DNA of 64,000 nt from assembly GCA_937944145.1 (NCBI GenBank), contig CALDZK010000004.1:1-64000 (forward strand). Direction: 5' to 3'. The DNA is from an uncultured Candidatus Altimarinota bacterium. GTDB taxonomy: Bacteria > Patescibacteriota > Gracilibacteria > BD1-5 > UBA6164. Shown here piece by piece: positions 24,174 to 36,296 of this stretch. The notes below the pieces were generated by a model. It worked only from the letters and a program-made list of their open reading frames with translations, was not told the origin of the DNA and ran no database searches. Each line of letters starts with the position of its first letter. Position 1 is the first letter of the stretch. Both the position numbers and the translations under genes were made by a program.

Positions 24174-24207
24174 AAAAAAACCTCAGAATTAATTCTGAGG
24201 TTTTTTT
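24174..24207. terminator. Bidirectional terminator after rpsR
   Basis: A perfect 34-bp palindrome (arms of 17 bp, centre AATT|AATT, A7 and T7 flanks). It serves rpsR and the convergent gene at 24206. Confidence 0.85.
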
Positions 24208-24778
24208 ATGTATTTAATGTAATAAAATCTTTTATATCTCTTGCTATATCAGTCACAACTATGTTTACTGTTCCATTCTCAAAAGATTGTATCTTCATAT
24301 TTCCCTCTGCCAGAGTTTTATCACCTATTATAATTCCTTTTTTTTCAGACACATAAGTTAAAACATTACCAACCATATGTCTGATTTTTTTTATAATAAC
24401 TCTATCTTGCTCTGATGAGCTCTGATACAAATCAAAAAGACTCTCCCCAGAAACAAATTCTGGCTCTGTAATTCTGATGGGTCTTCTATACTTCTCTTCC
24501 TCTCATACGTAGCTTCCCTCTACAGAGTAGCCTGGAAGATTCAAAACAGATATAATAAGCTCATTTACGATGGATCACTGAAAAGTTTCTCCCACTCACG
24601 ATATATCTATACGATACATAGATCATGATAGTGTATTTTGTAGCTCTGCATATCGACGCAATTCTTCCTTTGTTCTATTCCAGTACATTTTTATTGCTGC
24701 ACTTTTCAACTCAGGAGCATGATACACATAGCTATCATGTGTATCGTCTTCAGAGATGGGAAGGATTCCTTTAGTCAT
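24206..24778 (-). CDS. Hypothetical protein, 190 aa
   Basis: Starts MTKGILPISEDDTHDSYVYH and needs four TGA=Gly codons. It is soluble, with a helical N-terminal half (KSAAIKMYWNRTKEELRRYAE) and a mixed C-terminal half. A VGETFQGSIVNELIISVL segment could be a helix-turn element. It is preceded by the 80-aa gene at 24804 on the same strand with a 25-bp gap, so the two probably form one transcript from the promoter at 25079-25106. Family not recognised. Confidence 0.6.
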
Positions 24779-24803
24779 TTGTATCTAAAAAAACAAACAC
24801 TAT

Positions 24804-25046
24804 CTATAAAGATTTCTTTGGGAGCTTTCAAATAATCCTCCATAAATCATCACTTATACTAGCAAAGAAAGCATCTCGAAACTCATCTAATTCTAGTTTT
24901 CCAGGAGTCTCATCAATAATCTGCTCAATCTGGGAAACAGCGAGGGAAATTTCTTCCCAAGCATCTTTAACTACTCTATCATCATGTATTTCTTGTTGTT
25001 CTTCTCTATAGTTATCAAGGCTAGAAATGTTAGTATCTTCTCTCAT
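24804..25046 (-). CDS. Small acidic hypothetical protein, 80 aa
   Basis: MREDTNISSLDNYREEQQEI start, strongly acidic and helical, ending IIGKLPKKSL after one TGA=Gly. It has its own consensus promoter 32 bp upstream and lies 25 bp before the 24206-24778 gene. The small acidic protein plus larger partner resembles antitoxin-like organisation, but nothing else supports that. Confidence 0.55.
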
Positions 25047-25078
25047 AGTATATTAAAGTTATTCTCGTAGTTTAATTG

Positions 25079-25106
25079 TTTATATATTTTTTATTTAATT
25101 TGTCAA
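25079..25106 (-). promoter_or_regulatory. Sigma70-type promoter for the 25046 and 24778 genes
   Basis: On the minus strand, TTGACA (complement of 25101-25106), a 16-bp spacer and TATAAA (complement of 25079-25084). Confidence 0.6.
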
Positions 25107-25233
25107 TTTTTCTCTTTTTTTCCTTGCAATTCCCTTTTTTCTGCCTATAATCCTCGCGAATTTTAGTTTTACATCTCGTAAAGTTCACTTCTGTTGTAAA
25201 GGGAGGGATCAGGGATGAGTTATTAACATACAT

Positions 25234-27036
25234 ATGTCATTTAGAAATATTGCAATTATTGCCCATGTAGACCATGGAAAAACAACACTCGTAGATGAGC
25301 TTCTCAAGGCTGCTGATGGGTTCGATGAAAGAGTCGGTATAGAAGAAAGAGCTATGGATAGTAATGCTCAGGAACAAGAAAGAGGGATTACTATCTACTC
25401 AAAAAATACTTCTATCAGATACAAAGGAGACAAGATCAATATCGTTGATACTCCAGGACATGCTGATTTTGGGTCGGAAGTAGAACGTGTTCTCAGAACC
25501 GTTGATAGTGTATGTCTCGTAGTAGATGCATATGAAGGGCCTATGCCTCAAACAAAATTTGTACTGAAAAAATCACTCGAACTCGGACTTCATCCTATCG
25601 TTGTTATCAACAAAATGGATAAACCAAGTGCGAGAGCTGATTGGGTAGTAGATCAACTCTTTGACCTCTTCGTACAACTCGGAGGTTCTGACGAACAGCT
25701 CGAAAACCTCAACGAACCAGTATTTGCCATTGCTCGTGAAGGACTTGCTTGGAGAGCAGAAGGGGATGAGAAAAAAGACATCACTCCACTTCTTGATTAT
25801 GTTATGGAACATGTACCAGAAGCAAAAAATGACGCGTCAGTACCACTCAAAATGCAGATAGCAAACCTAGGATATGACAACTTCCTGGGAAGACTCGGAA
25901 TAGGAAGGGTGTATGAAGGAACCGTGAAACAAAATCAAGATATCATCATCACAGCAAATGATGGAACTCAAAGAAAAGGAAGAGTAACAGAAATACTTAC
26001 CAACGAAGGACTCGAAAAAGTAAAAGTAAAAGAAGCAGTTGCTGGGGATATTATCACTATCGCAGGTATACCAGATATATTTGTAGGAGAAACGGTTGCT
26101 GGGGACGAATCAGTACCTCAAATGCCTCCTATCACTATCGATGAACCAACACTAAAAATGGAATTCCTCGTAAATAATTCCCCATTTGCTGGAAGAGAAG
26201 GAAAGTTTGTAACTTCTCGTCAAATCAGAGATAGACTCGAAAAAGAACTCGAAACCAATGTCGGTCTCAAGATAGATTTTGATGGAAGTGAAAACTATAC
26301 CGTATCTGGTCGTGGGGAACTCCACCTCTCAGTACTGATAGAAACCATGAGAAGAGAATGATTTGAACTCCAAGTAGGAGCTCCAGTTGTTATCATGCAA
26401 GAAGAAAACGGACAAAAAATGGAACCAGTAGAAAGAGTAACTATTTCCCTTCCATCTGAATCATCAGGAGGAGTCATAGCAGAGCTCGGAAAAAGAAAAG
26501 GAGAAATGACGAACATGTTTGATGAAAATGGAATCACCAACCTAGAATTTATCGTCCCAACTCGTGGACTCCTTGGGTTCAAATCAGAGTTTACAACCAT
26601 GACCAAAGGAGAAGGACTTATCTCAAGTGCTTTTGAAGAGTATGTACCTCACAAAGGACATATAGAAAAAAGAGCCAGAGGATCAATGATCTCTATGGAA
26701 AACGGTACTGCTATGGCCTACTCACTCTTTAACCTCCAGGATAGAGGGACGATATTTATAAATCCTCAAACAGAACTCTACGAGGGAATGATCCTCGGGG
26801 AATCAAGCAAAGACCAAGATCTCTCGGTAAACGCTACAAAAAACAAGAAACTTACCAATGTTCGTGCATCTGGTACAGATGAAGCACTCAAACTCACTCC
26901 ACCAAAACTTATGAGTCTCGAAGAAGCAATTGACTATATATCTCCAGATGAGTATGTAGAAGTTACTCCTGAGAATATTAGACTCAGAAAGAAGTGGTTG
27001 AAGGAACATGAGAGGAAGAAAAATAAGAATGGATAA
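25234..27036 (+). CDS. typA: Translational GTPase TypA/BipA
   Basis: 600 aa. Ribosome-associated GTPase for stress and ribosome assembly. Shows [17 protein letters not shown], the switch region [26 protein letters not shown] and [10 protein letters not shown], then the BipA-specific C-terminal half ([17 protein letters not shown]). The only TGA (26359) falls at the Gly of [13 protein letters not shown]. Very few UGA compared with its neighbours, perhaps because it is highly expressed. An AGGGAGGG stretch lies about 30 bp before the ATG, too far for a standard Shine-Dalgarno. Confidence 0.97.
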
Positions 27037-27039
27037 AAT

Positions 27040-27069
27040 AAAAAGGACAAACTTAAGTTTGTCCTTTTT
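27040..27069 (+). terminator. Rho-independent terminator after typA
   Basis: A perfect 30-bp palindrome, arms AAAAAGGACAAACTT / AAGTTTGTCCTTTTT, directly after the typA stop. Confidence 0.85.
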
Positions 27070-27157
27070 CGATGGTTTTTAACATTAATTTTTTATTAGT
27101 TTATTTACTTATTTAGGATAAAGGTAATATACTTTATACACATAATATATATTGCCA

Positions 27158-28357
27158 ATGATAAATACCGTAAAAATCTGAGATAGATACGAAAATAAGT
27201 GTTTTAATATTATTAATACTGCTCTTGAAAGAGATGAACTTTGTTTTCCATCAAATTACTCTGTAATATTTAAAAAAAGAAAATATTTTTCTAAAGAACG
27301 AGAAAAAAATATTGTTTTTGATCTTGCCGTAGAGGTAACCCCTAAAAATTCTGAGAAATACCAATTACTATGAATAATAGAATGTAAAACTTATGCTAAT
27401 AAAAAAGTCCCTGTTGATGATATAGAAGAATTTAATGCAAAAGTAAAACAGATTTCTGGCTTAAATATAAAGGGTATTATGATAACTGATTCATGATTCT
27501 CTGACTGAGCTTTTAAGTACGCAAAAAATAATAATATTATGTTGATAAACACCTCCGACGATGATTATTCTATCATGTTGTATAGAACCAAAAAATTTTA
27601 TATTGAAAAAATAAATTTAGAAAATGATATAGAGAATTTCTTAATGAGAGCCTTCTATAAACCAAAAATTACTTGATTAAAGAAGTTATCATGAGATTCC
27701 ATAGAGAGCATTGCAACAAAGATTTTAAAAGATTATAGTAACACTTATTCTAAAATTAATACAAAAGATATAATAATATACTTAGAAGAAAAATATAAAC
27801 TAAAAATAGATTTAAATGCCGATTTATGCTCTGAGTTCGGAGATAATATAGAATGATGCTTTAATATAAGTCATAATACTATATATATTGATAGAACTAT
27901 TTCTAAAACTTCGAAACTATCATTTATACTTGGTCATGAAATATGACACTTTTTTCTACACAGTAAATTAAAAATAAATAATAAAGTGTATTGAGAGTTT
28001 TCTGATTCAACATTCAGTATCTTGGAACAAAAACACCAACTCATAAGTGATAAGGATTGGATTGAATGGCAAGCTAATAAGTTTTCAAGTGCTTTTTTTC
28101 TTCAGAAAAATATATTTATGGAAAGGTTTATAAATTTTCGTAGGGATAATCTATGAATTAGTTCACCTGAATACATATACTTAGATGATCAACCCTGTAA
28201 TATATCTGACTACCTAAAGACTCTAGATTACTTAAGTAGATATTTTAATACCACAAAGTTAGCAATCGAATTTAAAATAAAAGAACTAAATTTAATTACC
28301 AAAACTCAAGAAGAAAATACTTTATTTAGCTGAGTAACTAAATTTAATAACATGTAG
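27158..28357 (+). CDS. Mrr-like nuclease domain fused to ImmA/IrrE-like metallopeptidase, 399 aa
   Basis: The N-terminal 150 residues look like a restriction-endonuclease-fold Mrr domain: VFDLAVEVTPKN, LLGIIECKTYANKKVPVDDI (D...ExK) and GIMITDSGFSDGAFKYAKNNN. From about residue 170 a COG2856/ImmA-IrrE domain appears, with the zinc motif SFILGHEIGHFFLHS (HExxH near 255) and the later WIEWQANKFSSAFFL helix supplying the third ligand. ImmA peptidases cleave phage-type repressors, so a nuclease-peptidase chain suggests a defence or stress-response switch. No repressor gene is adjacent. Base composition is more AT-rich than its neighbours, hinting at transfer. Confidence 0.78.
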
Positions 28358-28358
28358 T

Positions 28359-28540
28359 CTTTTTGCTTCTTTATTTCGAAAAATCAGCCATATTTTCATT
28401 TGAAGTGAAACGTTATTTTTGAAACTGTTTGAATCCCAATCTCTGATTAGTTGAGTTTTTGAAAAATAGTGGAACAAGAATAGAAAATATCTGATTTGAG
28501 GATAAAAGAAGGACTTTTGGTACTTTTGGTTACAAAAGTA
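28359..28540. repeat. Dispersed repeat, copy A (182 bp)
   Basis: Nearly identical over 182 bp, in the same orientation, to 42121-42302, starting CTTTTTGCTTCTTTATTTCG. It directly follows the stop of the fusion gene. The distal end carries the palindrome TACTTTTGGTTACAAAAGTA. Short open frames inside it look spurious. Confidence 0.8.
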
Positions 28541-28767
28541 CGTTAGGGAAGAAAAAAGTAACAAATATCTTAGAAAACAAAACGTTTTGAATTCTATAAT
28601 ACCCATTACCACGCAATCATACTTTTGTCACCAAAAGTATGCAAAAGTGCTCAAGGAAGTGAATCTTCCCTGATGCATAGTAGCTACGTTTTATTTATCG
28701 ATTCATGGGGAAATCACTTCCTTAAGAATCCTAATTGATACATATCGAAAAAATTAGGAGTAAAGTA
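28541..28767. other. Non-coding region with inverted repeats next to copy A
   Basis: Contains ATACTTTTGTCACCAAAAGTAT, a palindrome related to the one ending copy A about 80 bp upstream, and a distant inverted pair AAGGAAGTGA / TCACTTCCTT 40-50 bp apart. No gene seen. The region separates two convergent genes (fusion gene, dnaE), so it may be an expanded form of the repeat element that copy B lacks. Confidence 0.5.
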
Positions 28768-31700
28768 TTAAGAAACCACTCTCAAATTCTCCTCTTCCCA
28801 ACATTTCACCCCCTCCACACTCGCCACACTAAACTTCGTATCTACCTCTTGCCCTGTCGAAAGCTGTATAAATACTCCTATACCTCATGGCTTTTCTGTC
28901 GTTAGGAAATCTTTGAGTTTATTCAAATCATCTTTTTTTGCAATTGACGGAATCTGTATCACATACTTTAGTTCTTCTGGAGCAAGCTCTGCCTTTATTT
29001 CCTTATTTTCAGAAATCTTTCCCTCAAGTTCTTTTTCAAATTTTGTATCTTCAGTCTTGTCCCCCTCTCCTTTGAGGAGAGGACCAGGGTGAGGTATAGT
29101 ACTATCCTCTTGTTCCTTTCATACAACAGGTATGAGACTCTTTCTCACAGAGTTATCAAGCAGACCCATGTCACGAGCCTGAGCACGAACCTGTGTCAGA
29201 GTTCCTACATTTGCTGTCTGGAGACTTACTGCTTTTCTATTGTAGTTTGGATCTATCATCGCACGTCCCTCTACTACTATGACCTTTCCTATATCGACCT
29301 TGTTTTTATAATCATCAAAATACCTATCATAGATAGTAACTTCAAAATCATAATCAAACCCTTCGCAATAAAGAAACATCATATTTTTCCCTGTTTTAGT
29401 CACGATTTTTCGAGTATCGAGGATCACTCCTATAGCCTTGAGTTGGGTCGCTCCGATGTCTTTTTTGAATTTTTCTTCATCTGCTTGTTGCATCACTGTC
29501 AGTTCCTCCATAGACATCTTGAGATATCTGACGTTGGTACTACGACGTCCACAGTAGGTCTGGAGGGAATCAAGTGGGTGACCAGAAACCATAAATCCCA
29601 TCACATCTTTTTCTCCAAAGAGTTTTTGCTCATAAGTAAATGGTTTTACTTGTTGGAGCTGCAGTGATTCTTTGTAGGTGCTTTCTGACATATCAAAGAG
29701 ACCTATTTGAGAAGATTCTTTCTTCTTCTCCAGAGCACGGCTATAACGAATCATATTGTCGATACTACTCAGAAGCATATTTCTCTCTCAGAAGTCATCC
29801 ATAGCTCAGGCAAGTATCAGAGCTTCGAGTGCTTTTTTATTGGTCACTTCTTTCCCTCATCTCTCGATAAAATCAGAGATATTTTCAAACTTTTGATCTT
29901 CTCTCGCTGTAATCATCCCGTCTATCGGTCCATCCCCGAGCCCCTTGACAGCCTTGAGTCCAAAACGAATATTTTTGTCATCGATATAGGTAAAGTGTTT
30001 GAGTGAGTGATTGACATCTGGAGGGAGAATATTGATACCTTTTGATTGAGCCTCAGCTACTTCTAATGTGATCCTGTCCATATTTTCCTCGTCACACATC
30101 ATGAGTGCCGTGAGAAACTCTGTAGGAAAGTTTGCTTTGAGATATGCTGTCTGATAGGCAATATACGCGTAACACGCAGCATGGGATTTGTTAAATGAAT
30201 AATTTGCAGCAGGCTGTATCATCTCCTCATAGATATACTGACTTACTTCTGGCTTATATCCTCTGAAACTCTCAGCTTTTTCGATAAATTGTACCTTTAT
30301 CTCTTCTATAACCTTGGCTATTTTTTTTCCCACTCAACGTCTCAGGAGATCTGCCTCTCAGAGGGAAAAACCTGCCATATACTGTACGATAAACATCAAT
30401 TGTTCCTGGTAGACAGCAATACCATAGGTGACATCAAGTATCTTTTTGAGATCTTCTTCGAGTTTATTTTTTTGTTCTTCTATTTCCTCGTCTGAGTATT
30501 TTTTCTTTTTCATTATCGCTATCAGATCGTCAGTCATGTAGACAATATCTTCTCTCCCGTATTTTCTGTCTATATACTCTGGGATATAGGCCATAGGCCC
30601 TGGACGATAGAGTGACACCATCGCGATGATATCCTCGAAACTATCTGGTTTGAGGTCTTTAAGGTATTTTCTCATCCCATCAGACTCAAACTGAAATACT
30701 CCGGTACTATCTCCTTTTGCAAATACTTCATATGATCCCGTATCAGAGATATCTATATGTTCCATATCTATCTCAATTCCTTTTGTTTCTTTGACGATTT
30801 CTAGAGTTCTTTCAATAATTGTCAAAGTGCGGAGTCACAAAAAGTCCATTTTTAGCAGTCCTAGATCCTCAAGTGGGTAAGCACTGTACTGTGTCACGAT
30901 AGACTCACTATCTTTTGGTGGACGGGCAAGAGCTGTGAATTGCGTCATAGGCTCTGGAGCTATGATCACTGCACAGGCATGTACTCAGAGTTGACGAACA
31001 TTTCCTTCTATCTTGAGTGCATTGTCTATAATATCCTTATATACAAGACTACTTTCGTATGCTTGTTTGAACTCTGGACTTTCATCCAGTGCTCCTTGGA
31101 GCTTGGTTCCTGGTTTTTCGGGTATGAGTTTAGCAAGTTCATTCATCTCTGTAAATGGTATTCCTTTGACACGACCGACGTCTTTTACTGCAGCACGTGC
31201 AGCAAAAGTCCCAAAAGTACAGATCTGTGCTACGTGGTCCTCTCCATATTTTTGTCGACAATAGTCTACTACCCTATCTCTTCCAGTATCAGAAAAATCC
31301 GTATCTATATCAGGCATAGAGATACGAGCAGGATTGAGAAATCTCTCAAAAAGCAGTCCATAATCAATAGGATCGAGATCGGTAATACCTGTCAAATATG
31401 CCATCAGACTCCCCGCAGCAGAGCCACGTCCTGGTCCAACAGGGATTCCATTTTGACGAGCCCATCCTATATAGTCGGCTACGATGAGAAAATACCCATC
31501 AAATCCCATCTCATGTACTACTACCAGTTCGTATTCGAGACGCTCTATACGCTCTTGAAACTTCTCTGGAAGTTCTTTGAGTATTTTCTTTTTTTTGTTA
31601 GAATAATAGGTCAAAGAAAGATCTTTGAGTTCTTCTGGGGTAGTTTCTGTCAGTTTTTTTTCAAGACTCGGTTTGTCAGTTTTTTGAAGCAGATCAAAAA

Positions 31701-32703
31701 TAGTTTCTTCTGGTATATCTGTTTTATACCTCCAATTCAGTCCTTTGAATGAAAGATATCTCAAATACCATTCATCCGAGCTTAGTTCTTTCCAATTTCC
31801 CGTTTGCTTTGTTTGATACTGCTGCGCTCTCTCAAATATAGCCTGATCAGCCTCTGGAAGCTCAAAGCGAGGAATAAGTATATCCCCCATAGGAATGTCT
31901 ATATCAACTCTATCTGCGATCTTTTGCGTGTTTTCCAGAGCATTTGGTATATACCCAAAAATTACCTGCATCTCTTCCTCTGAGAGCAAGCTGTAATCAC
32001 CGTTTATAAGGGTCGGTCTATCGGGATTTTCGATTTCATAACCTTTTCACAGGGCCATAATAACATCCTGTGTCGACTTGTCGTCTTTGTCTACATAGTA
32101 ACAGTTGTTTGTAGCAACAACGGGGATATCATAAGTATTATGAAACTCTATGAGTTTCTCTGTGATAAATTTTTGTTTTGGAACATCATCATGCTCAAGA
32201 AGTTCTAAAAAATAATTTTCTTCTCCAAATATCTCCTGATACTTTTTTATACGCAGCACTACTTCCTCATCAGATTTCCCAGCAAGTATATAGTAGGCAA
32301 TCTCTGAACTTGCCGTTCCACTCAAACAAATAATATCACTCGTATACGCAGCTATATCCTCCAAAAGTATTACAGGGGTTCTTCCAGGATTATCCAGACT
32401 CCCTTTTGATATGATCGCGATGATATTTTTGTATCCTTTGAGACTCGTAGCTAAAAGTACCAGTTTATGACTCAGGTTTTGGTCCAGTTCTGATTGTACA
32501 AATACTTCTGCTCCGAGAATCGGGTTAATACCTTCTGCTTTACAAGCTTTATAAAACTCATGGCACCCATGGGTATTTCCAGTATCAGTAATAGCCAGCG
32601 CTGTCATCCCGAGCTCTTTGGCACGTTTTACATAATCCTTAGGCTTTGGAAGGCCCTCGAGGATGGAGTAGTGTGTATGATTATGTAGGTGAACAAATGC
32701 CAT
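28768..32703 (-). CDS. dnaE: DNA polymerase III alpha subunit
   Basis: Replicative polymerase, 1,311 aa, with the DnaE rather than PolC layout. The PHP domain is first (FVHLHNHTHYSILEG). The palm has GRGSAAGSLMAYLTG and the catalytic aspartates in MPDIDTDFSD (about residues 465-469). The fingers/HhH region follows (YRPGPMAYIPEYIDRKYG, NKSHAACYAYIAYQTAYLKA). An OB-fold region (KNMMFLYCEGFDYDFEV) precedes a charged C-terminal extension. At least nine TGA=Gly codons break it into five fragments under the standard code. It contains no 3'-5' exonuclease domain, so a separate proofreading subunit would be needed. Confidence 0.96.
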
Positions 32704-32800
32704 GAAATTTCCGTTAATAATTCTCCTATGAGTCTATTTATTTTTGGAAAAAGAGCTATGAGAACTATACTCTTTATGTTTATAATTTGTGTAAAAATAC

Positions 32801-33475
32801 ATGCCTATAGAAATAGGATCTTCTTGGAAAAAAGAACTCTCTGAGGAGTTTAAAAAACCATACTTCTCTGAAATAAGAACTTTTCTGAAATCTGAAATAG
32901 AATCATGAAAAACTATATACCCTCATCCGAGTAATATATTTCATATTTTCAATATTATCCCGTTTGAAAAAGTACGTGTCGTGATTCTCGGGCAAGATCC
33001 CTATCATGGTCCAGGACAAGCTCATGGGATGAGTTTCTCCGTAAGGGAAGGGACAAAAATCCCTCCAAGTCTGAGAAATATATACAAAGAAATATCCTAC
33101 GAATACGAAGATATAGAGTTCTCGGAAAATGGTGATCTCACTACGTGGGCACAGCAATGAGTGTTTCTGCTCAACGCTATACTCACGGTCGAAGCCAGTA
33201 AGCCAGCCAGTCATAGTAAAATCGGTTGGGAAAATTTTACTGACGCAGTTATTAAGAGGATTTCATCTGAGAGGGAAGGGGTTGTGTTTTTATTGTGGGG
33301 GAATTTTGCGAAAACAAAAAGACCTCTGATCGATCCATCCAGACATCTTGTCCTCGAGGCTCCACACCCATCACCATTTTCCGCGCATAGTGGATTTTTT
33401 GGTTGTGATCATTTCAAGAAAGTGAATGCGTATCTCAGAGAGAATGGAGAGAAAGAAATTGATTGGAGAATTTAA
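32801..33475 (+). CDS. ung: Uracil-DNA glycosylase
   Basis: 224 aa, family 1. Removes uracil from DNA. Catalytic motif [22 protein letters not shown] (Asp of the water-activating loop) and the minor-groove loop [16 protein letters not shown] are intact. [10 protein letters not shown] is also family-typical. Two TGA=Gly codons. Divergent from dnaE with a 97-bp gap. Confidence 0.96.
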
Positions 33476-33503
33476 TTGACTTTTTTTATAAAAATATTAT
33501 AAA
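33476..33503 (+). promoter_or_regulatory. Sigma70-type promoter for the 33538 gene
   Basis: TTGACT at 33476-33481, a 16-bp spacer and TATAAA at 33498-33503. It begins at the base after the ung stop codon. Confidence 0.6.
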
Positions 33504-33537
33504 TCTATAATATAATTCTAAATTTATCTAAAATTCC

Positions 33538-34239
33538 ATGCCCTATACAGAAACGCATCCACTTCTTTACGATGGTACTCCTTCATGAAAAATTACAGAA
33601 ATAGAAGAACATATTATAATTCGTGATAATACAGGAAAAGAAATATCACGAGTATTAAATGATGGAAAAAATGGTGTATGGAAAACAAGTCCAGTAGGAA
33701 TTGGTATCGGGGAGGTAGTACAGATACTTGGAAAACAGAGGGCTGAAATTATAAGTCAAAGTGTATTTGACCAAGGTTTTGGCAACCTCTTTCAAGGTAT
33801 AAATGCAAACGCATGTGCCCAAAATCCTATACAGATATTCTGAAACGACACAAATCCCAAAGCAAAAACACAAGCCCTAAAATCTGCAAAAGAAAATAAA
33901 CTTCTTGTAACTCCTATACTCAGTGAATTATGTGATTTCAAAGAGTTTACCGATCATATTCAACTCGCTATCTCAAACATGCCCCAGACTCCACAGATAC
34001 CAGAGTGAGGTTCGGCAGTACAGAGAAGAGCAATGAATGATTTACTAGAATATTTACATCCCAAGTTTCTTCTATTCAAGGATGTTTGATGGGCTGAGCC
34101 AACATATGATATCTCTGGGCTCGATAATTATATGATAGAGAAAGTCTGAGAAATGGATATAAAAAATCCTTACTCCGAAGAGGTCACAGACTCTCACGCA
34201 TCTATCTATCTCGCAGAAAGAAAGTATACAGAAATATAA
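33538..34239 (+). CDS. Hypothetical protein, 233 aa
   Basis: Starts MPYTETHPLLYDGTPSGKITE. No signal or membrane segment. An N-terminal beta-rich segment (HIIIRDNTGKEISRVLNDG) is followed by a helical middle and the segment GGSAVQRRAMNDLLEYLHPK. Five TGA=Gly codons. Own promoter; its TAA lies 5 bp from the convergent cyclase stop. Family not recognised. Confidence 0.6.
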
Positions 34240-34244
34240 AAGTC

Positions 34245-36293
34245 CTATTTTGCTTCCATCTTCCAAACTCCATCCCAATCCTTTTCTGGAGGATGGAGAA
34301 GATACATACTACAACGTGATTTAAAGGTCAAGCTCGGTTTGTCTCACAGATTCACAAGTTCATTAAATAAGAGTTTTGCTTGTTGAAAGTCTTGCTCAAA
34401 ATACGTATCAAGTGCTATTTGAAACTTTTTGTATATAGTTTTTTGTTTCCTATTTAGACTATTTTTGTGCCCTAAAAGTTCATAAATCTTGAGAGTTTCT
34501 GTCTTTCATTTTACCATGATATTGTCTATATAACGGTACTCAAAATCCTCACATGTATGTTCGTATACTCGGTGACTCACACAAATACTTGTTCCATAAA
34601 ACTTATTGACTCACTCGAGACGAGAGGCTATATTGACCGTATCTCAGAGAGCTGTAAACTCCATTTTTTTTCACTCAAGTCAGATATTTCCAACAATTAC
34701 ATCCCCTGAATGAATCCCTATACGAATATTGATCTGATGTCCATAGTGTTCGAGCCAGTCTTTATTGAGTATTTTTAAGAGTTCCAATTGTTTCAGAGCT
34801 ACTTTACAAGATTCTTTATAATTTCGTGGACTCAGTTTTGAGAAAACTCCCCAAAGTGCCATAATAGCATCTCACTCATACTTATTTATATACCCCCTCT
34901 CCTCCATGATAACATGAGACATTTGACTCAGATACTCTCTGAGAAATCCAACAAGTCGTCTAGGAGTAAGTTTTTCACTCATAGAGGTAAATCCCTCTAT
35001 ATCAGAAAAAAACAGTATTGCAGCTTTTTCTGCTCCATCAAAATTTACCTTTCCTTCTTCTTCGAGTACTTCATGAGCAATATCTGATCCAACGTATTCA
35101 CTGAGGGATTGTTTAAGTCGTTGTTTGTTTTTGTCTTCTATGAGGTACTTTACTCCGTTTGAGAGTGTCTGAGAGAGGATCAGAGCTAGAAGTATCTCTG
35201 CGAGATAGTTCATAACGAGATTTGTATAGACAAATATCCCCAGAGGAATCAAAATAGCAAAGAGTATCACAATAATGAGGTTACTCAAGATCAGTACCTT
35301 GCGGGAACGAGTGAGGTTAAAATACACCGAAAGAACCACAACAAGAAATATCATTACCCACTCCAGCCCTCTATCAAAGTAGACAAGGAAATTTTTAGTC
35401 AGTATCGTATTAATAATATTTGCATGTATAAACACTCCATACTCGAGTCCATAAGGAGTAAAAAACTCATCTTTTATACCATCTACAGCTGTTCCTACTA
35501 GTACGATAGTGTCTCTCAAATTATACTCTGAAAGTGCTTCTCTATCGAGGAAGTCTACAAAAGAAATAGTTCGAAATCTCTCGGAGGGAACAAAAGAAAT
35601 AAGTACATCATTATGCGTACCATGAGCGAGAGGAATAGAGATATCTGAGGTAAAGCTATACTCTGTATCTTCTCCAGGAGAAAATTTTCCTTGTGAAGTG
35701 TCTCTCTGATAGAGATAGTTATAAAATCCTCGCAAAGTCGAAAGTCAAAAATGCTCATACCCAGAGTCATCAAACTCTAAATATGGAGAAAAACTATAAA
35801 CTGTTCTGTTAGAGGTCTGTATATTTGGGGGAAGAAATCATTGCTCAGAGATGTGTGTTTGAAACTTTTGAAGTGGGAACTCTAGCTCGTTTTCCCCTGT
35901 TATAGGGAGTCAAAAAACAATAGGTATAGATGTCTTCTCTATTGAAGTTACAAAACTATCATCCTCTGCATTAGAAGTAGTATCAGAAAAAATAATATCA
36001 AAGCCAATAGTCCCAACTCCTGCTCAGTCAGCATTTTCTATAAAGTCTCCATATACTGACCTCTCAAAAGGAAATCTCCCGAGTTGTTCCAAAGTCTTTT
36101 TATCAATCGTTGCGATAACAATATTTTCGCTCACTTCACGTGGGGAAATAATATTTTTGAGAACATAATAATTGTTTTGAATTTGTTTATCTAGTACCTG
36201 TAAGATAGGAGTACACAAAAATAATATCCCAACAACAAGTGATGAGAGTATCAAGGTAAGAAGGATTCTATTTTTTAAGAGTTTATGAAACAT
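34245..36293 (-). CDS. CHASE2-domain adenylate/guanylate cyclase (class III), 682 aa
   Basis: An N-terminal transmembrane helix (about 10-30) and an extracytoplasmic CHASE2 sensor (IVIATIDKKTLEQLGRFPF; DTIVLVGTAVDGIKDEFFTPYG). Three membrane helices at about 300-390 lead to a cytoplasmic class III cyclase domain. The cyclase keeps both metal aspartates (FFSDIEGFTSMSE; EGDAIMALWG) and the NxxxR motif DTVNIASRLE. The Lys of INKYEGD and Asp of ALGDTVN are the residues that favour ATP over GTP. Two of these motifs need TGA=Gly. It starts 3 bp after the FecR gene stop, so the two are one operon. Confidence 0.9.
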
Positions 36294-36296
36294 GTA

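Noticed and set aside
28322-28612. 96-codon frame across repeat copy A
   Set aside because: The repeat is nearly identical in a second intergenic place, and the frame is not maintained in copy B. Non-coding repeat.
30940-31752. 270-codon plus-strand open frame
   Set aside because: It lies antisense to the conserved core of dnaE, and its composition is Tyr/Cys/Phe-rich as expected for a shadow frame.
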